DNA of 64,000 bases from Microcoleus sp. FACHB-672 (GCF_014695725.1 NZ_JACJOU010000017.1:1-64000); one strand, 5' to 3'. Positions 46,531 to 55,787 are shown, numbered from the stretch's first letter. Numbers and translations: made by a program. The notes: generated from the letters alone by a model not told the origin.

Positions 46531-47577
46531 GGTAGATTCTCCTTGACAGTTTTAGGCTTATTTAGATGATTCCCTGATTCTCTTTTAAATTTTCCTGTTT
46601 AGGAAAAACTTTATCGAATCTTTATTTAGTTGACCTTTGGAACCGCGTTTCTTTTGTTGTTCTTAATATAGAAAATATCTTGAGTTTGGGCAGTGATTTA
46701 CCTCACAATTAAGCGTGATTTTTTCAAGCAATCTCTCAGTATTTTCTCGGATATTGACAACATTGCCTCTAGAAAAGTGTCAGTAATTTCTTTGACAGAA
46801 AGCGAAAATTGCTTTCGCACTCTATATCTATTGCAACCTCGGCTCTCTTTAATTAACCTGTAAGCCGAAGCATCTATTTTGCCTTTCGCCCAGCAGCCGA
46901 TTATCCAATCCTCTTCGTTTTCTTCACTTCCTTCCTTGTCATAGGGCTGTCTAGGGGGTTTAATTCACGACTGCTTTGGTTTCGCGATGCTGCCATCACT
47001 GAGATGGATTAAACATAAACCTAAGGATTGTCTTTCTATAAAAACTCACATACCCGCCCCAACGTTTGAGGTTGAGAGAGCTAGAGAAAAAGGAGCTGAA
47101 CAGCAATATGCCAAGAAATGAGTGCTTTATGTTCAGCTCAATTTGTGGGACAAGCCTTAGGAGCTTGAATTTTTTGAAAAATTCAAAAGTTTGATCTAAG
47201 ACTATACATTAATTTAGTGAAATAACTGGTCACTGACTAGAGGCCAAAAAAGAAATTTCGCCGGCTGGCTAAGGAGGATAGCAACCGGCAAGCAGGGTTC
47301 AAAGTGGCCCAGTTGACGTAAAATTCTCAATGCCAGTGCAATGCCGGTGAATCTTATGCACTGAAAAATCACCCAAGCTGTGTTGTCCGTTTATCTTGAG
47401 TCGGAGAATCACAGATTCTTCAGCCGGCATCCCTAGGAGACTAAAGTTCTGCTGCAATTTCGGCTAACCCGTTCCGCTAAGCTTTATCCGTGACTCTATA
47501 TTGTTACCATCATTATGTGAAGGGTCAATTGCTGGAAGCGGAAAATCACCCAGAAAGCCCCACATCGCATTATTCGC
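46531..47577. other. Long spacer between PEP-CTERM gene and rimM
   Basis: Just over 1 kb without any credible reading frame. The left part is AT-rich and should carry the PEP-CTERM promoter. Two structured segments near 47093-47186 are listed separately; the rest shows nothing recognisable. Confidence 0.5.
47093..47186 (+). ncRNA. Candidate structured RNA or regulatory element
   Basis: GAGCTGAACA (47093-47102) pairs exactly with TGTTCAGCTC (47130-47139). Twenty-five bases later TTGAATTTTT/AAAAATTCAA (47165-47186) forms a 10-bp hairpin with a TG loop. The strand is uncertain. It could be a short RNA with its own terminator. Confidence 0.35.
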
Positions 47578-47605
47578 AAATGACAGATGACAAATGACAG
47601 ATGAC
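47578..47605 (+). repeat. Two tandem 14-bp units containing the rimM start
   Basis: The unit AAATGACAGATGAC occurs twice in exact tandem. The rimM ATG is in the second copy; the same ATG in the first copy runs into a TGA. AAATGACA-type units are known as short tandem repeats in filamentous cyanobacteria. Confidence 0.85.
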
Positions 47606-48247
47606 AAATGGCTAGAAATTGGTACAATCGTTGCCCCTCAAGGTGTGAGTGGTGCGGTGCGGGTTTACCCTAATTCTGATTTTCCAGAGCGGTTTTTAGA
47701 ACCGGGACGCCGGTGGTTGCGGCGCACCGGCAGCGAAGAACCAGAACCCATCGAATTGCTGGGAGGGCGCTTTATTCCAGGGAAGGGGATATATGCGGTG
47801 GAAATTGCCGGCATAGAAGATCGGGAGGCGGCGGAGACGTTGCGGGGAAGTCACCTGCTGGTGGAAATGAGCGATCGCCCCGCTTTAGAGGAAGATGAAT
47901 TTCATGTTCTGGACTTAATTGGTTTAGATGTATTCAACCAGCTTGATGGCGAAATGTTGGGTACAGTGGTGGACGTGATCCCAGCCGGCAACGCTTTGCT
48001 ACAGGTGCAGCTTAATCAATCATCGGCATCGGCATCCCCAGCAGATGAATCCGAGGTTGCCACTGTTGAGGAAATTCATCCTTCTGCCAGAAGGGGCGGA
48101 AGAAAACGCAAACGCCAGCCCAAACCATCGGCATCAAAAACGGTTCTCATTCCTTTTGTCAAAGAGATTGTGCCGGTTGTGGATCTTCCAGCCCATCGCC
48201 TTGAAGTGATGCCACCTCCAGGGTTGCTGGAAATAGAATCTCCCTAA
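47594..48247 (+). CDS. rimM: Ribosome maturation factor RimM with a basic insertion
   Basis: 217 residues, against about 170-185 usual. The N-terminal RimM domain ([49 protein letters not shown]) and the PRC-barrel ([27 protein letters not shown]) are normal. Between PRC strands lies an insertion of about 40 residues at roughly 140-180, first Ser/Ala-rich ([11 protein letters not shown]) and then strongly basic ([15 protein letters not shown]). RimM assists maturation of the 30S head with ribosomal protein S19. No clear ribosome site is present, and the start codon is inside a tandem repeat. Confidence 0.94.
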   Translation: MTDDKWLEIGTIVAPQGVSGAVRVYPNSDFPERFLEPGRRWLRRTGSEEPEPIELLGGRFIPGKGIYAVEIAGIEDREAAETLRGSHLLVEMSDRPALEEDEFHVLDLIGLDVFNQLDGEMLGTVVDVIPAGNALLQVQLNQSSASASPADESEVATVEEIHPSARRGGRKRKRQPKPSASKTVLIPFVKEIVPVVDLPAHRLEVMPPPGLLEIESP

Positions 48248-48267
48248 CAAATTGTAAATACGGTAGA

Positions 48268-48330
48268 GGCAAAGCATTGGACGATAACTCATCGGAATTG
48301 CCGGCAATTTTCCTATCCGAATGCTTTGCC
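48268..48330. repeat. Long-range hairpin after rimM
   Basis: GGCAAAGCATT (48268-48278) and AATGCTTTGCC (48320-48330) are exact inverted copies around a 41-base centre that itself contains AATTGCCGGCAATT, a palindrome. Confidence 0.6.
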
Positions 48331-48384
48331 CTGAGTTATTCGTTCTACGCACATAATCTTGCTATTGTCAACACCAAAAATCAA

Positions 48385-48412
48385 GGGGCGATTTAGTTTC
48401 TCGCCCCTTTTT
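48385..48412 (+). terminator. Rho-independent terminator for rimM
   Basis: GGGGCGA and TCGCCCC form a 7-bp GC-rich stem around a nine-base loop and are followed by TTTTT on the plus strand, just at the end of the convergent gene. Confidence 0.85.
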
Positions 48413-51400
48413 AACCGGCTCGTTTGCCAATTTCTTCGACGACAAAGCTAGGAATTTCCTCTTCTTTACTCTTAGCAAGACAGCAATCACGCACTGCTAA
48501 TAAAAAGCCTTGACAACCCTGTGGGGAACCGGGCATGGTATCAACTTGCTTAAAGAATGCTCGCCAATGTTGTGTGTTATTGCCGTAAAGATCTACCAAA
48601 TGCAAACCGGCAAGATACTCGGCAAGTGGATCGAGAGAAAAACGGATTTTATCTTGACCGGCATCAATCGTTTGGATCAGACGCATCCGTTTTTCCAAAT
48701 ACTCAATGCGGGTTTCCGCTTGTTTGCCCCCCAAAGCAGCAAGCGCCGCATGACGGCTCACGGCTGCCGGTTTAAACGTTTGTTTGAGGCACTCCCAAGC
48801 CACAATTTTGGCATCGTGATGAACCAGGCTATCATCAAACCGATTTTGTGTGACAGCGCGATTCAGTTCGTTGAGATACGAGATCATTAGATCGGGAATG
48901 TTATCAGCTAAACCGGCTGTGCTGGTGCCTTCTTTGTAAGTAATTAACTGCTCAGCATAAAGCTTAGCAAGAAGAACCGTAATATTGCGCTGACCAACTA
49001 TCAGGGAAAGCAAACTACAAGCATCAAAAAACTCTAAATCACTTAAACGATCACGCGCCCCTCGCTGAGTCAGATAAGCTTCCATAAATGATGAAAGCCG
49101 ATTGCCTTCAACCCGCAACGGTTTAATCGTCGTTTTAAACACCCCATCGAGGGTTTCTTCAATTCGTGACGTGACGATCAAAGCATTCGGCAGAAAGTCA
49201 GGATGAGCCGGTCGAACTTCTGCTCTTGTTGCGTCGCTCATTTCAGAGAAATGATCAACAATCACTAGCAAGCGTTTCGCTTGAGCCAGACGTTTGACGA
49301 GTTCTTCAGAAATCAGCTCTCGCGTGCCAATCACCGATTGCAGCCGCCAATTAATAATGTTTGAAAACTGGCTGTTTTCTGCAATACTGTCGAGTTCTTG
49401 CTCAATTAAAACCGGCATCTGTAAATGATCACACAGACGTTCATCGGGGTTATCAGACATCGCCCATTGAGCCAACTGACAGGCGAGACTGGTTTTACCG
49501 GCACCAGCTTCTCCCCAAATCAGTAACCTAACTTGATTTTGAGCAAATACAGGTCGCAATTCCTTGCCGGTGAGGTTAGCAAAGGTGTTGCCATCTAAAA
49601 TCACCGGAACCGGAATGTGAACTTGGCGATCACTCACCGTTGCAAGCTGAGCAAATCGCCCGCGTGCAGAATGGATGTGAGCCGCCACCCAAGCATCTAG
49701 CACTCTGGGATGATAATCGAACAACGCTAGAAACAGCAGATGACGAGCCGATATTGTTAGCCCTCTGTGCTTTGACAGGGTGAGTTTGTACGGTTTCAAC
49801 GCTTCATTGACGCCCAATAGCCAGAGAGGGCGCAACCACAAGATCAACAGCCAGATCAGAGGCAGTGTGATCGCATAAATTGCCGGCAATAAAACCCATT
49901 TTCGCTGGAGAATCCAAGCAGCACTCAAGGCAAAAAAGCGAGTTTCTTTTTCAGTTTCTAGGGCTTTAATAGATCGGCTGATGGCAACAACAATTTCTTC
50001 TTTGGTGAACTTAAACAAAAGGGGATCGTTTAAAAGCTCCAGCTTGCGGTCTTCTAAGGCTGATCGGGCTTGAGTTAAGTCAGATAAAGCAGATTTGAGC
50101 TGTTGCAGGTGGAGGTCGTCAGCGCGATCCTGAAGGCTGCCGGCGATGCGTCTGGTTGCCTCAGCCGCAGAACCGCGCACTAATCTATTGGGGTCTTGCA
50201 ATGCCTCTGTTAGGGGTGAAATTGCGGTTTGCGCGTCCGCACCAATTCGTCCCAAGGCTTCTGCGGCTGCTGATCGCACTGCGTCATTTTTATCGTTCAA
50301 GCTGGAAATTAAAGCCGGCACTGCACGCTCGGCATCTGAACCCATTTGTCCCAGTGCCCAAGCAACGCCGGTTCGCACAGCCGGCTGCTCGTCAGTTAAA
50401 GCTGTAATCAAGCCCGGAACCGCTTCTGGGCCAATTTTGACTAACACCTCAGCCGCCGCCCTCCGCACCTCCGGATCTTTGTCCTTGAGTGTTGCGATCA
50501 GGGGGGGAAGGATGGATTGGGCTTCTAATTTGGCCTCCGAGCCAATTCTTCCCAAGGAACGGGCCACACTGGAACGCACGCGCCAATCTCCATCCTGCAA
50601 TTTCTCGATGAGATTGGGCACTGCCTCTTTGGCATCGGCACCGATTTGTCCTAGGGCTTCGGCTGCAGCGGTGCGAACGGCGACATTCTCATCCTGCAAG
50701 GCTCTGCTGAGGTCGGGAACCACCGGCGACCCGATTCTGCCTAATGCCTCTGCTGCTGAGCGCCGCACGTCGGGATCTGAGTCTTTTAAGGCTTGAATCA
50801 GCGGCGGAACAATTGCCGTTGCTTCTAATTTGGCTTCAGTGCCAATTTTGCCTAAGGCTCTGGCTGCTCCAGATCGCACTCGCCAATCTCCGTCCTCCAA
50901 CCTGTCAATCAGCGCCGGCACCGCTAAGCGAGCATCTGGTCCAATTTGTCCGAGGGCTTCAGCCGCTACCAGCCGAACCGATGAACTGTCCCCTTTTAAG
51001 GCGGCGATTAGCTCTGGGACTGCCGGCTCACCCATTCTCCCCAGCGCCTCAGCCGCCACGCGGCGAATGTCTGGTTCTGAGTCTTTCAGCGCTTCTACGA
51101 GTGGGGGAATGATGGTTGATGTTTCAACATTTGCTTCTGAAGCAATTCTCCCTAATGCTTTCGCCGCGCCGGCACGCACTGCCGCTTCTGATGAGTTTTT
51201 GAGAGTTGCGCTCAAGTCGGGGATTGCTTCGGGGCCAATTTTCACCAGGGTGTCGATGGCTGATTGGTCGTTCGTTTCGTCCTCGTCTTTGAGCTGTTGA
51301 AGTTGGACATCAATATCTAGCTCGTTGAGTTCTTGTGCCCAGATATTGCTGAGCGCGAGCAGGGGCAATGTAACACACAGAATGGCTACTTTTGCGGCTT

Positions 51401-51431
51401 TGAATAGTTTATGTTGAGATTGCTTAACCAT
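48411..51431 (-). CDS. HEAT-repeat, transmembrane, STAND/NACHT-like NTPase protein
   Basis: 1006 residues. Residues 12-32 are a signal peptide or anchor (AAKVAILCVTLPLLALSNIWA). Residues 55-430 are about ten HEAT/PBS-type repeats with an exact 100-residue super-period (117-216, 217-316, 317-405). A helical stretch (440-500) leads to a membrane segment at about 512-534 (VLLPAIYAITLPLIWLLILWL). Then comes a P-loop NTPase: Walker A GEAGAGKTS (640-648), Walker B LLVIVD (721-726), a VTSRIEE sensor-like motif and a C-terminal helical part like the STAND/NACHT family. The topology suggests an extracytoplasmic HEAT sensor and a cytoplasmic switch. The function is unknown. Confidence 0.85.
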   Translation of the reverse strand: MVKQSQHKLFKAAKVAILCVTLPLLALSNIWAQELNELDIDVQLQQLKDEDETNDQSAIDTLVKIGPEAIPDLSATLKNSSEAAVRAGAAKALGRIASEANVETSTIIPPLVEALKDSEPDIRRVAAEALGRMGEPAVPELIAALKGDSSSVRLVAAEALGQIGPDARLAVPALIDRLEDGDWRVRSGAARALGKIGTEAKLEATAIVPPLIQALKDSDPDVRRSAAEALGRIGSPVVPDLSRALQDENVAVRTAAAEALGQIGADAKEAVPNLIEKLQDGDWRVRSSVARSLGRIGSEAKLEAQSILPPLIATLKDKDPEVRRAAAEVLVKIGPEAVPGLITALTDEQPAVRTGVAWALGQMGSDAERAVPALISSLNDKNDAVRSAAAEALGRIGADAQTAISPLTEALQDPNRLVRGSAAEATRRIAGSLQDRADDLHLQQLKSALSDLTQARSALEDRKLELLNDPLLFKFTKEEIVVAISRSIKALETEKETRFFALSAAWILQRKWVLLPAIYAITLPLIWLLILWLRPLWLLGVNEALKPYKLTLSKHRGLTISARHLLFLALFDYHPRVLDAWVAAHIHSARGRFAQLATVSDRQVHIPVPVILDGNTFANLTGKELRPVFAQNQVRLLIWGEAGAGKTSLACQLAQWAMSDNPDERLCDHLQMPVLIEQELDSIAENSQFSNIINWRLQSVIGTRELISEELVKRLAQAKRLLVIVDHFSEMSDATRAEVRPAHPDFLPNALIVTSRIEETLDGVFKTTIKPLRVEGNRLSSFMEAYLTQRGARDRLSDLEFFDACSLLSLIVGQRNITVLLAKLYAEQLITYKEGTSTAGLADNIPDLMISYLNELNRAVTQNRFDDSLVHHDAKIVAWECLKQTFKPAAVSRHAALAALGGKQAETRIEYLEKRMRLIQTIDAGQDKIRFSLDPLAEYLAGLHLVDLYGNNTQHWRAFFKQVDTMPGSPQGCQGFLLAVRDCCLAKSKEEEIPSFVVEEIGKRAG
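50214..51083 (-). repeat. 300-bp in-frame super-repeat in the HEAT region
   Basis: Three consecutive units of 100 codons (the third slightly short) each begin with D(S/K)(E/D)P(D/E)(I/V)RR and contain three HEAT motifs, the third marked by LxDGDWRVRS in the first two. Exact spacing points to duplication of a three-HEAT block. Confidence 0.85.
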
Positions 51432-51999
51432 GAAGCTGTAATTTGTAGCAGCAGACCTACAAAAGTTTTAAATTTATAATTTGTACGTTCAAGATGAGTG
51501 AAGGCGGTTAGTTTGTTCCCATTTCACTATTGACTTACCCTAAAAGATTGGCTTGCTTATTGCCGGCTCAATCAAAAGTAATTTACATGATGATTTTGGT
51601 ATAAATTACTGGTTGCACGAGCCTTTCATTTTAAGCAGACTTTGACCAACACCCTAAGAAAACGTCTGCTGCTTAATACTATATGACATGATTCCCGATT
51701 GCTGCTTTTTGCCTTTGCACCAGCGGCTATTTTTAGAAATTCGCCTCAGTCTTGGCTGCTTGTGACGATCTCGAATTTCTAAATTTCCTACCTATAATAC
51801 ACAAATTCCCTTTACTTACAGGGAAATACTCAACCTTTTACCTGCACCGCATCCGTAGGCATTTCGTCACGATTGCCAGACACATTCGGCCAACGGAATT
51901 TTCTTTGAAATTAAGTTTTGCGATTTTACTATGAGTTAGTGCAAAATGCAATAATAATTACCAATCAGCCATCAACAGCGGCTTTTCTAGCACCCAGCC
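51432..51999. other. Upstream region of the HEAT-NTPase gene
   Basis: About 570 AT-rich bases without a gene. It contains an exact 12-bp inverted repeat, TTTAGAAATTCG (51732-51743) with CGAATTTCTAAA (51772-51783), spaced by 28 bases, which could be a transcription-factor operator or an RNA hairpin. No promoter could be placed. Confidence 0.5.
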
Positions 52000-52575
52000 T
52001 TATTGGTAGAAGAAAAGATCGTCCAAAATAAAAGGCGCAGCGGAGAAGAATACCAGCTTGACGATGTTCAAGCCTTTTACTTCTAGCCGATTATGGGGTA
52101 GCGGTAGGAACTGCTCTGCTGAAGGTGAAATGCTGTAGGTGACTTGAGTGCTAATCTTCTCGATTGAATCGTTGTTGGCGTCAAAAGCAGTGACAACCAC
52201 CGGCTTGCTACCCATGACAGACGCACCGGCTGTGTTGAGTGCACAGGGAAATTGAACGGTGATGCCGGTTAAATTCGCCACCGGCATAAGTACCTGTGAT
52301 CTTGAATATCTTGCCAATGCTGGGTTAGAAGGCTGTAGCGCAATTGCACCGCTAAACCGCACACCCAAGCAGCTGTACTGATTGCTCAGCCCTTCCAAAG
52401 CTGTCAGACTCTCAAAATCTAGTTGGATAATTTCTGCCGGCGTTGAGATCGTTTGCCGGTTGCTAGCCGGTAAATTAAAATTTTTCGTTAACTCAGAGGA
52501 ACCTTTTCCTTGGCTTGGCGAAAGAGGTGGAGACTCAAGAAAAGACACTGCCTCATCCTGCTTTAGAAAGAACAC
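52000..52575 (-). CDS. Orphan beta-rich protein, unknown function
   Basis: 191 residues. The first 45 are disordered. The remainder looks like one beta-sandwich: IIQLDFESLTALEGLSNQYS then LGVRFSGAIAL, ITVQFPCAL, PVVVTAFDANNDSI, FLPLPHNRLEVKGLNIVKLVFF, ending FILDDLFFYQ. This strand order (FES..L....QY..LGV.FSG, then a late DDL.F) is like domains in exported PEP-CTERM-type proteins, but here there is no signal peptide and no sorting tail. The ATG context is ordinary. It may have lost its ends, or be cytoplasmic. Function unknown. Confidence 0.65.
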   Translation of the reverse strand: MFFLKQDEAVSFLESPPLSPSQGKGSSELTKNFNLPASNRQTISTPAEIIQLDFESLTALEGLSNQYSCLGVRFSGAIALQPSNPALARYSRSQVLMPVANLTGITVQFPCALNTAGASVMGSKPVVVTAFDANNDSIEKISTQVTYSISPSAEQFLPLPHNRLEVKGLNIVKLVFFSAAPFILDDLFFYQ

Positions 52576-52799
52576 CCAGACATTAGTAAATTAAATCTAT
52601 TCGATAAGCTACGTCAATCTTTTAACCGGGTTCTTACAATATCTTTAAGCTTGACAAAACTAGCCTTATAAAGCTTTCACAATGTCTAATTTGGCAGCTA
52701 AGTTCACAGCGCTAGAGGTCGCTTGTTTAGTGATAGTTGAGATTTAAGGGATAGAGTATCCTGTCAACGGGGCGATACCGGCAAAGAGGTAAACCGTTA

Positions 52800-54254
52800 T
52801 CAAATCAAAGGCAACACAATTTCAAATTCTGTGCCGGCATCAGTTGCCCAATCTTCTTCGTTGATGCGATTGCCGGCAGAAACATTTTGTGACAAATCTG
52901 TTTGCCCTCTACCGGCAGGCGAATGCAAATAAAACTTTCCGCCATGCTTAGCCGTGATAATCCTGTAACTCACTCCTAAACTTGTTTCTTTTTCTGCCCG
53001 TTTTTCTGTCGAAAAAGACTCCAAAATTGTGCGTTGCTTCTGGGGAGATATGCCGGGGCCATTATCAGCAATCCGAATTGAAATTCCGCGCGATTCAGGT
53101 GCGTTTGGATCGGGCGAACCTAGACAACAAACTTGAGTGGTAATTTCAATGCGAGGTTTTTGGGTAGGGTTGGGGGGTATGGTTAATCCTGCTCCCCTAA
53201 ACTCTATGGCAAACTTTTGATTCAGCGACTGATTGATTAAAGCATCAATTGCATTGCTGAGGATATTCATAAAAACTTGGCTCAACTGGCCGGCATAGCA
53301 AGGAACCGGCGGCAGATGTCCATAATTTTTGACTACCTCAATTTCCCCACTGAGGCGACTTTTCAGTAGTAACAAAACGCTATCAATGCAAGCGTGTAAA
53401 TCTGCCGGCTTGGGATAAACTTCATCAATGTGGCAGAAGTTTTGCAGGCTGGTCACTAATGTTTTTAACCGACCCGCGCCGGTTTTGATACTGGAGATCG
53501 CTCGCGGCAAATCTTGCTGCAAAAAATCAAATTCAATTTCTTCTTTAAGTTCAGAAATTTCCACCGGCATCGTAGGCAGATGCTTCTCGTAAGCTGACAG
53601 CAACTCTAGCAATTCCTGACTGTATGAGGTGACATAAGTTAAATTACCCCAAATAAAACCAACAGGGTCTAAAATTTCGTGAGCGACTCCATCTACCAAC
53701 CGCCCTAAGCTAGCCATTTTCTCAATTTGAATCATCTGGGCTTGGATGTGTTCAAAACGCACCTGAGTTTCAATGCCACGAATTTGCCAATACGCGATGT
53801 TTAATTCATGCACGTTTAACAATTGATAAGCAAGCGGTTCTTTTTTGACGACAATGGGTTCACCCAACAATTCAGGAGATCGCCTCAGCGCTTGCCGCGC
53901 CGCTGCCACAACCGGCAGGGTGTCGGGAAGAACTAATACTTCGGTACGGGCGTAGCTGTGAAGAACTGAGAGGGGTTCGTTTAAAAATAGCTCTATTCCG
54001 TGGGGACGCAGCAAATATTCCAGCAGGCGCTGCCGCGAGATCATCCCAACAAACTGCCCCTGATCAACTAAAATAGCGCCCGGTAATAGGGGGTACTTTT
54101 CAAAAATTTCGGCCAGGGCAACTCCCCGACAGCTTAACTCAACCTGAAAGTCATACAGCGGTAGTTCTCGCAGGATTGACTCTAAACGGAGGTCTTGATA
54201 GCTTCCCTCCGATAAGAATGGCATTGAGAATTCAAAACCAGATTCTTTAGGCAC
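52800..54254 (-). CDS. CBS-like-domain histidine kinase with decaying catalytic motifs
   Basis: 484 residues. Residues 25-160 are the CBS-pair-like N-terminal domain shared with the two nearby paralogues (YPLLPGAILVDQGQFVGMISR, RPHGIELF). The dimerisation helix keeps His192, but the H-box reads AHEILDP where the paralogue has AHEIRNP. In the ATPase domain the N-box (NILSNAIDAL) and G1 (DNGPGI) remain, while the F- and G2-boxes are altered: ESFSTEKRAEKETSLGVS instead of DSFFTTKPMGKGTGLGL. ATP binding and lid closure are probably impaired. It lies 120 bases after the intact paralogue, from which it probably arose. Confidence 0.85.
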   Translation of the reverse strand: MPKESGFEFSMPFLSEGSYQDLRLESILRELPLYDFQVELSCRGVALAEIFEKYPLLPGAILVDQGQFVGMISRQRLLEYLLRPHGIELFLNEPLSVLHSYARTEVLVLPDTLPVVAAARQALRRSPELLGEPIVVKKEPLAYQLLNVHELNIAYWQIRGIETQVRFEHIQAQMIQIEKMASLGRLVDGVAHEILDPVGFIWGNLTYVTSYSQELLELLSAYEKHLPTMPVEISELKEEIEFDFLQQDLPRAISSIKTGAGRLKTLVTSLQNFCHIDEVYPKPADLHACIDSVLLLLKSRLSGEIEVVKNYGHLPPVPCYAGQLSQVFMNILSNAIDALINQSLNQKFAIEFRGAGLTIPPNPTQKPRIEITTQVCCLGSPDPNAPESRGISIRIADNGPGISPQKQRTILESFSTEKRAEKETSLGVSYRIITAKHGGKFYLHSPAGRGQTDLSQNVSAGNRINEEDWATDAGTEFEIVLPLI

Positions 54255-54374
54255 AAGGCAGAACTGTTCGCCGGAGTATCCGGACGCATAGACGTTATCA
54301 GACCAGAAGCTACAAGAAGCTCTAACCCTTAGCCTATCATTTCATTTGATGCCGGCTGCTGCCTAGAGGGTTAC

Positions 54375-55787
54375 TTATGCGACTAAACCCAAGGGCAATA
54401 GGATTTCAAATTCGGTGCCGGTGGTGGATTGGAAATCTTCTGTAACAGTGCGGCTATCTATGTTTAAGGTGTCGTCTTCGCCCGGTTCTAGGGTTCTGGA
54501 ACACAGATTCAACTTGCCTTGATGTTTTTCTGTGACAATTTGATGGCTAATGGCTAAACCCAAGCCGGTTCCTTTACCCATTGGCTTGGTGGTAAAAAAG
54601 CTGTCAAAAATTCGCCCTTGAATTTCGGGGGGAATTCCTGGCCCATTATCGGCAATCCGCACAAATGCCCAGTTTGAGTTTTCGGTTTCTTGAATGCCGG
54701 TGGTAATCTCGATTCTGGGTTTCCAAGCCGAGTGAGTGCCTTGGGCTTCGATTTGATCCATTAAAGCGTCTATCGCATTACTGATCAAATTCATAAAGAC
54801 TTGGCTGAGTTGGCCTGAGTAGCAGGACACCGGCGGCAGTTCGCTATAGTTTTTTACCACTTCTATGTTGTATTTGAGCCGGTTGTGCAAAATTAGCAGT
54901 GTACTGTCGATACATTCATGTAAATCTGCCGGTTTGCGCTTCGCTTCATCCATGTGAGAAAAGTTTTGCAGCCCGCTAACAATTTTGGTTAATCGCTCGG
55001 CGGATACTTTAATGCTTTCCACAACTTTGGGCAAATCACTGAGCAAGAAATCTAGTTCGATGTCTTTTTTAATTTCTGTAACCGGGGGTGGGGCCGATTT
55101 AACTTGTGATTCGTAAGCTGAGACAAGTTTAATCAGGTCTTCAGAGTAATTTGACAGAAATCCCATGTTGCCGCCTATACAGTTGACTGGATTTCTAATT
55201 TCGTGCGCCACTTCCGCCACGAGCCGGCCTAAGCTGGCCATTTTTTCTGTCTGCATCATCTGAGCTTTTGTTTGCTCGTTGAGTAAGCGTGAGGTCAATT
55301 CGTGAATGTGGGACTGGGCAACGAGCAATTGATGCACGTCTAGAAGCCTGTAAACTTGCGGTTCAATTTCTACGACGATGGGTTCATAAAGTGACCTGGG
55401 TGAGCGCTGCAAAGACCTGCGAGCAGCCATAACAATTAAAGTGTGCGCCGGCATCACTAAAACTTCTGTTTCCGCAAAGCGATATAACGTTTTCACCGGA
55501 CGAGGCGAAAAAAGTTCCAATCCGTAGGGCCGGCTTAAGTGTTCTAAAAAACGCCGTCGCGATATCATCCCCATTAGCTGACCTCCCTCTACCAAAATCG
55601 CTCCGGGCAGCAGGGGGTTGTCGGTAAAAGCTTTAATCAATTCTTTTCCCAACTGGTATGATTCAATTTTAAGATCGTGAAGTGTAAGTTCTTGCAGTGT
55701 TGACTCTAAACCTAGCGCCGGCATAGAAACTTCAGACATTTCTCGCACTGATAACTCGCAAGGGAATTCCTGTTTGACCAACATCAC
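54375..55787 (-). CDS. CBS-like-domain sensor histidine kinase
   Basis: 470 residues. The N-terminal CBS-pair-like domain (about 30-160; NPLLPGAILVEGGQLMGMIS, SRPYGLELF) is the likely sensor. A helical linker leads to the phospho-accepting His195 in EVAHEIRNPVN, and the ATPase domain is complete (NLISNAIDAL, IADNGPGIP, FDSFFTTKPMGKGTGLGL, one motif split from the next by a few residues). No membrane segment, so it is a soluble kinase. No receiver gene is adjacent; the regulator must be elsewhere. Its downstream paralogue has decayed motifs. Confidence 0.9.
   Translation of the reverse strand: MMLVKQEFPCELSVREMSEVSMPALGLESTLQELTLHDLKIESYQLGKELIKAFTDNPLLPGAILVEGGQLMGMISRRRFLEHLSRPYGLELFSPRPVKTLYRFAETEVLVMPAHTLIVMAARRSLQRSPRSLYEPIVVEIEPQVYRLLDVHQLLVAQSHIHELTSRLLNEQTKAQMMQTEKMASLGRLVAEVAHEIRNPVNCIGGNMGFLSNYSEDLIKLVSAYESQVKSAPPPVTEIKKDIELDFLLSDLPKVVESIKVSAERLTKIVSGLQNFSHMDEAKRKPADLHECIDSTLLILHNRLKYNIEVVKNYSELPPVSCYSGQLSQVFMNLISNAIDALMDQIEAQGTHSAWKPRIEITTGIQETENSNWAFVRIADNGPGIPPEIQGRIFDSFFTTKPMGKGTGLGLAISHQIVTEKHQGKLNLCSRTLEPGEDDTLNIDSRTVTEDFQSTTGTEFEILLPLGLVA

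Noticed and set aside
50146-50796. 216-codon plus-strand frame opposite the HEAT repeats
   Set aside because: It is a periodic shadow of the repeat-coding strand with Ala/Ser-rich output and no start context.
48411-51431. Direct assignment of the HEAT-NTPase as an Avs-type antiphage gene
   Set aside because: Domain order differs, no effector nuclease or protease is fused or adjacent, and the neighbours are rimM and sensor kinases rather than defence genes.
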